Positions 45,775-48,358 of a stretch of 48,358 nt of DNA are shown here, in pieces (positions within the stretch are counted from its first letter, which is position 1; every line of letters begins with the position of its first letter). The stretch comes from Rhodobacteraceae bacterium bin131 (GTDB lineage: Bacteria; Pseudomonadota; Alphaproteobacteria; Rhodobacterales; Rhodobacteraceae). The translations under genes were made by a program, and so were the position numbers. The notes under the pieces were generated by a model. That model saw nothing but the letters and a program-made list of their open reading frames with translations. It did not search any database and had not been told where the DNA came from. Location: assembly GCA_002239085.1 (NCBI GenBank), contig MPNP01000014.1, forward strand, positions 1 to 48,358, in the 5' to 3' direction.

Positions 45775-46243
45775 GGAATTCCGGTTGAAGAAGCATGCCA
45801 AATATTCACACTTATGATATTAAAATTAGGAAGTATACTTAACGGTAAACCTCAATCGCCTTTGAGTATGGGGTCAGATAGGCTCAAATATGATTTAAGC
45901 CAATACATTTCGGGGCGGTAGTAAGTTCTACTTCTCTGAGTTTTACGAAACAAAGGAAATTCAAGAGTAATCTCCTTTTTGATTGCTGGCAAACGGGCTT
46001 TAAAAAATTATCACAGCAACTTAATTATTCGCTTAATACACCATGTTTCGGATATGTTCATCTCAGGGTTTCTAAGTTTCCAAATTGACGAAGTATAAGA
46101 TGGGGCATAACGCCCTCTAATGAGTCACGTCTCCCGATTTGAAGACCAAAAATTATTTGTATGAATAAGTTGAATTCAGTTGCAATTCTTCTTATTGACT
46201 TGTTAGTATCAGAAAATAATAATCACATTTTATGAGGAGTATC
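45775..46243. other. Intergenic region upstream of the surface protein gene
   Basis: This 469-base stretch has no recognisable gene or RNA. No intrinsic terminator for lolD is clear. The only definite signal is a near-consensus promoter at its 3' end (46195-46223) followed by TGAGGAGT (46233-46240). Confidence 0.6.
46195..46223 (+). promoter_or_regulatory. Strong sigma-70-like promoter of the surface protein gene
   Basis: TTGACT (46195-46200), exactly 17 bp, then AATAAT (46218-46223): five of six matches in each hexamer. Transcription would start near 46230, leaving a leader of about 15-20 nt that holds AGGAG (46235-46239) before the GTG at 46244 and ATG at 46250. Confidence 0.65.
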
Positions 46244-48358
46244 GTGAATATGAAACTATTTCAACTCAGGGCGAAAGCATCCGAAAAGCAACGATGCTGT
46301 AGCTCCATAAAGACATTCACTACCCCCCCCCCCCATTGTTTAAGGACCGTGCTCAATCAATTACGAGCCGCTGTTTCAGTCTGTGGTTAGTTCTATTCTT
46401 TCTCATACCATGGAGTGTGATTTTACCAGTCACCGTTTCAGCTCAAAATTCGTGCCCGGGAGGCAGTATAGCATCTTCAGGCCACATTACTTGTGTAGTA
46501 TCACAAGGAACATCTGGCGACGTAGTAATTGACCAAACAGATAGAGTAATCTCCACCACGGTTTTGAATATTGCTCCCGGGATCAATGTCAGTCGTTTAA
46601 GCGAAGGTAATATCAATATTTCACTGACAGGAGGAAGTATTACCACCGAGGGAGTGCTCTCCGCTCACGGGATTCGTGGAAATCATAAGGTCAAAGGTAA
46701 TAACAGTATTACAGTTTCAGGAGGAAGTATTGCGACCAAGGGAACAAATTCCCATGGGATTTTTGCCTTCCATGAAACCAATGAAAGCGAAGGAAACATT
46801 GTTATTAGTGTTTTGGAAGAGGCGACAATCACCACCGGGGGCACCGCGCTCACCGCGCTCGCTAACGGGATTTATGGACGTCATGAGGGCGTAGGTGATA
46901 TCGGAATTACCGTTTCTGGAGGAAGCATCACCACCGAGAGTAGGGTTTCTATCGGAATTTTGGGGCAACACCGAGGTGCCGGTAATTTAGCTGTTTCTGT
47001 ATCAGGGGGAAGCATCACCACCAAGGAACTGAATTCTTACGGAATTTATGGACAACATTCAGGCACGGGTAATGTTGGTATTACATTTTCTGGTGGGAAA
47101 ATCACCGCAGAGGGTATGGTCGCTCACGGGATTTGGAGCCAACATTCAGGCACCGGTGATATCGGTATTACAGTTTCTGGAGGCAGCATCACTACCAAAG
47201 GAGAGAGTTCTCATGGGATTAATGCCGTCCATGAAAGCAGTGGCAGCACAGGAAACATTACTATTAGTGTATTAGAGAAGGCGACAATTACCACCGAGTT
47301 GGCGGGTGCTCACGGGATTTATGTCCATCATCAAGGAACTCAAGCTACTCAAACGGACACCGACGCCGCGACTCACAAGAAAATAGCCGTTGACCTTTCC
47401 GGGGGGAGTATTACAACCAAAGGTGAGGATGCTTACGGGATTTATGTGATCCATGAACATCCGGGAGAAGGTAATGTGAGTATTGCCACACGAGATGGTC
47501 ACACCATAACGACTGAGGGGGCGAATGCACATGGTATACACATTGAGCATGCTGGTATCGGGTCGAGTGAGATTGTCGTTGCAAATATCACGGCGGAGGG
47601 TGTGGGTGCTTATGGTGTTCGATTTGGTCGTTTAAACGATGAGGACGAAATTGAAAGAGTCGTGGCATTTATGGTTGACGATGATGGCACCCGTCAGTTA
47701 TTGGATGCTGAAGGCTACCGACCACAGATGGTTCGTATTAATGGCACAGTAATGGGTGGTCAAGCGAGCGAGGAAGAGGATGGTACTGACGGTGCGGGTG
47801 TATTCATGGCGGGTGGTGGTCAAGTGACGATTGGTCCCGAAGGAGTTCTTGGGGCTGAATCGGGTATTACCATTCATGCGGTTGGCGACAACCGGACTGA
47901 CCAAGACGATGAAGAACCGCCCCGAAAGCTGTATGTTAATCTTGAATCAATGGATGGTAAACCATGGGAACGCTTGGCGGGTCGCATTGTGAATGAAGAT
48001 GGTGAAACAATCCTCGCGGTCAATGGCACTGATGTTTTTGATAATGGCCGGATTGATGCTTGGGCTCCGTTTGGGTCACTGCAGGAACTTTCTCTCAATC
48101 CTGACGAAGATTTTAGTTCGCTTGACTTCTCCGATGAAGAGGATTGGGTGCGCCGCTATCAAGCTCATGTTGGTGCTTACGAAGCCTTACCAGGAGCCCT
48201 TCGCCGCATTGATACCATCGCATGTCATGTCCCCACACAACAGAATTACATCGGTGTGTGTGGAGGACGGGGTCAATATACCCCGGACCAAACCACAACC
48301 GGAATGAGCTATGCGTATGACCAGCAGGCTCTCCACAGTCATATCATGAGACCGTTAA
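46244..48358 (+). CDS. Poly-C phase-variable, beta-helical autotransporter-like surface protein (out of frame here, 3' end beyond window)
   Basis: A secreted or surface-exposed repeat protein, probably an autotransporter, though its barrel would lie beyond the window. Translation starts at GTG 46244 or ATG 46250. It encodes a basic segment of about 26 residues, then meets a C12 tract (46323-46334). With 12 C it stops at TAG 46388 after 48 codons. In the frame reached with 10 or 13 C there is no stop to the window end: a hydrophobic signal core (LWLVLFFLIPW...) ends VTVSA-Q, giving an extended signal peptide of about 65 residues. About eleven 29-44-residue rungs follow (GxITVSGGSITTxG...HGIYxxH; 46606-47631), then an acidic region. 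Cys pairs flank the passenger. The frame is intact for about 660 codons, so this looks like a switched-off gene, not a decayed one. A sequencing error in the tract could mimic this. Confidence 0.8.
46323..46334 (+). repeat. C12 homopolymer, candidate phase-variation switch
   Basis: Twelve C lie 80 bases into the coding region, between the start codon and the signal peptide core. The passenger frame is offset by +2 from the start frame, so tract lengths of 10, 13 or 16 are ON and 11 or 12 are OFF. ON encodes a short polyproline stretch in the signal peptide n-region. Confidence 0.85.
46606..47631 (+). repeat. Tandem beta-helix rung repeats with a 459-bp higher-order duplication
   Basis: About eleven degenerate copies of a repeat with the core SGGSITTxG followed by HGI and H about 6-12 residues later. 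Rungs 3 and 8 share a variant ISVLE(E/K)ATITT. The rung pair 2-3 (GTT at 46714, GCGACAATC at 46822) recurs as rungs 7-8 (47173 and 47281), both offset by exactly 459 bp, i.e. five rungs or 153 codons without indels. Confidence 0.8.

Noticed and set aside
46676-46894. Short ATG-started ORFs within the surface protein gene (also 47048-47275 and 47993-48307)
   Set aside because: They are shifted frames of the repeat region. The passenger frame, which has the repeats and signal peptide, is the coding one.
46244-48358. Surface protein gene as an ordinary pseudogene
   Set aside because: Apart from the C tract there is no stop or frameshift through about 660 codons, and promoter, ribosome site and signal peptide are intact, which favours a reversible switch.
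1-48358. CRISPR array, toxin-antitoxin, restriction or prophage defence modules
   Set aside because: No regularly spaced direct repeats and no cas, nuclease-antitoxin or phage structural genes were seen. The only tandem repeats are the protein-coding rungs at 46606-47631.

Overview
The window reads as a chromosomal segment of a moderately AT-rich alphaproteobacterium whose genus I cannot name. The pointers are an FtsZ tail ending IPAFERRQAN, a short editing-less ProS next to lolC-lolD, the hom-glpX-recJ order, pcm beside a tolC-type gene, and an HdaA-type protein joined to Ppk. GTG and TTG starts are common. The first 1.1 kb (an IS remnant) and the last 2 kb (a surface protein gene) look richer in G+C than the core between them.

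Layout. 1-1103: 3' part of an IS1634-family transposase broken by a frameshift. 1104-1607: non-coding remnant. 1608-5752 (minus strand): tolC-type efflux protein, pcm, tRNA-Gly(GCC), an EamA exporter, TerC. 5980-9799 (plus): a UvrD-type helicase with an unusual insertion, and Mrp/ApbC. 10184-28606 (plus): an almost uninterrupted dcw cluster in the order mraZ, rsmH, ftsL, ftsI, murE, murF, mraY, murD, ftsW, murG, murC, murB, ddl, ftsQ, ftsA, ftsZ. It builds UDP-MurNAc-pentapeptide, lipid I and lipid II and the divisome, and many of its genes overlap by ATGA. A three-repeat candidate MraZ box and a hairpin leader precede it. 28692-35765 (minus): a YbdK-type ligase, tRNA-Glu(TTC), a RecJ-like protein, glpX, hom, a small putative lipoprotein and glyA. 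36044-45774 (plus): nadK, a PerM-type permease, a fused HdaA-Ppk gene, ppx, proS, lolC, lolD. 46244-48358 (plus, open at the edge): a beta-helical surface protein gene.

The most unusual items are these. (1) The terminal surface protein carries a 12-C tract between its start codon and its signal peptide. In this copy the tract puts the passenger out of frame, and 10 or 13 C would restore it, which is a classic phase-variation design. (2) The recJ-position gene encodes a full-length RecJ fold in which nearly every catalytic motif is replaced, including all three aspartates of DYDVDG by serine; it looks like a pseudoenzyme. (3) The replication regulator HdaA and polyphosphate kinase form one 970-residue ORF that retains an internal start with a ribosome binding site for the kinase half. 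(4) lolC lacks any ATG/GTG/TTG in front of its conserved N-terminus and may start at ATT. (5) A strong intrinsic terminator lies inside a small lipoprotein ORF between glyA and hom and could act as a translation-coupled attenuator.

No CRISPR array, rRNA or prophage is visible. All family names come from recognising motifs and synteny by eye; no database search was run.
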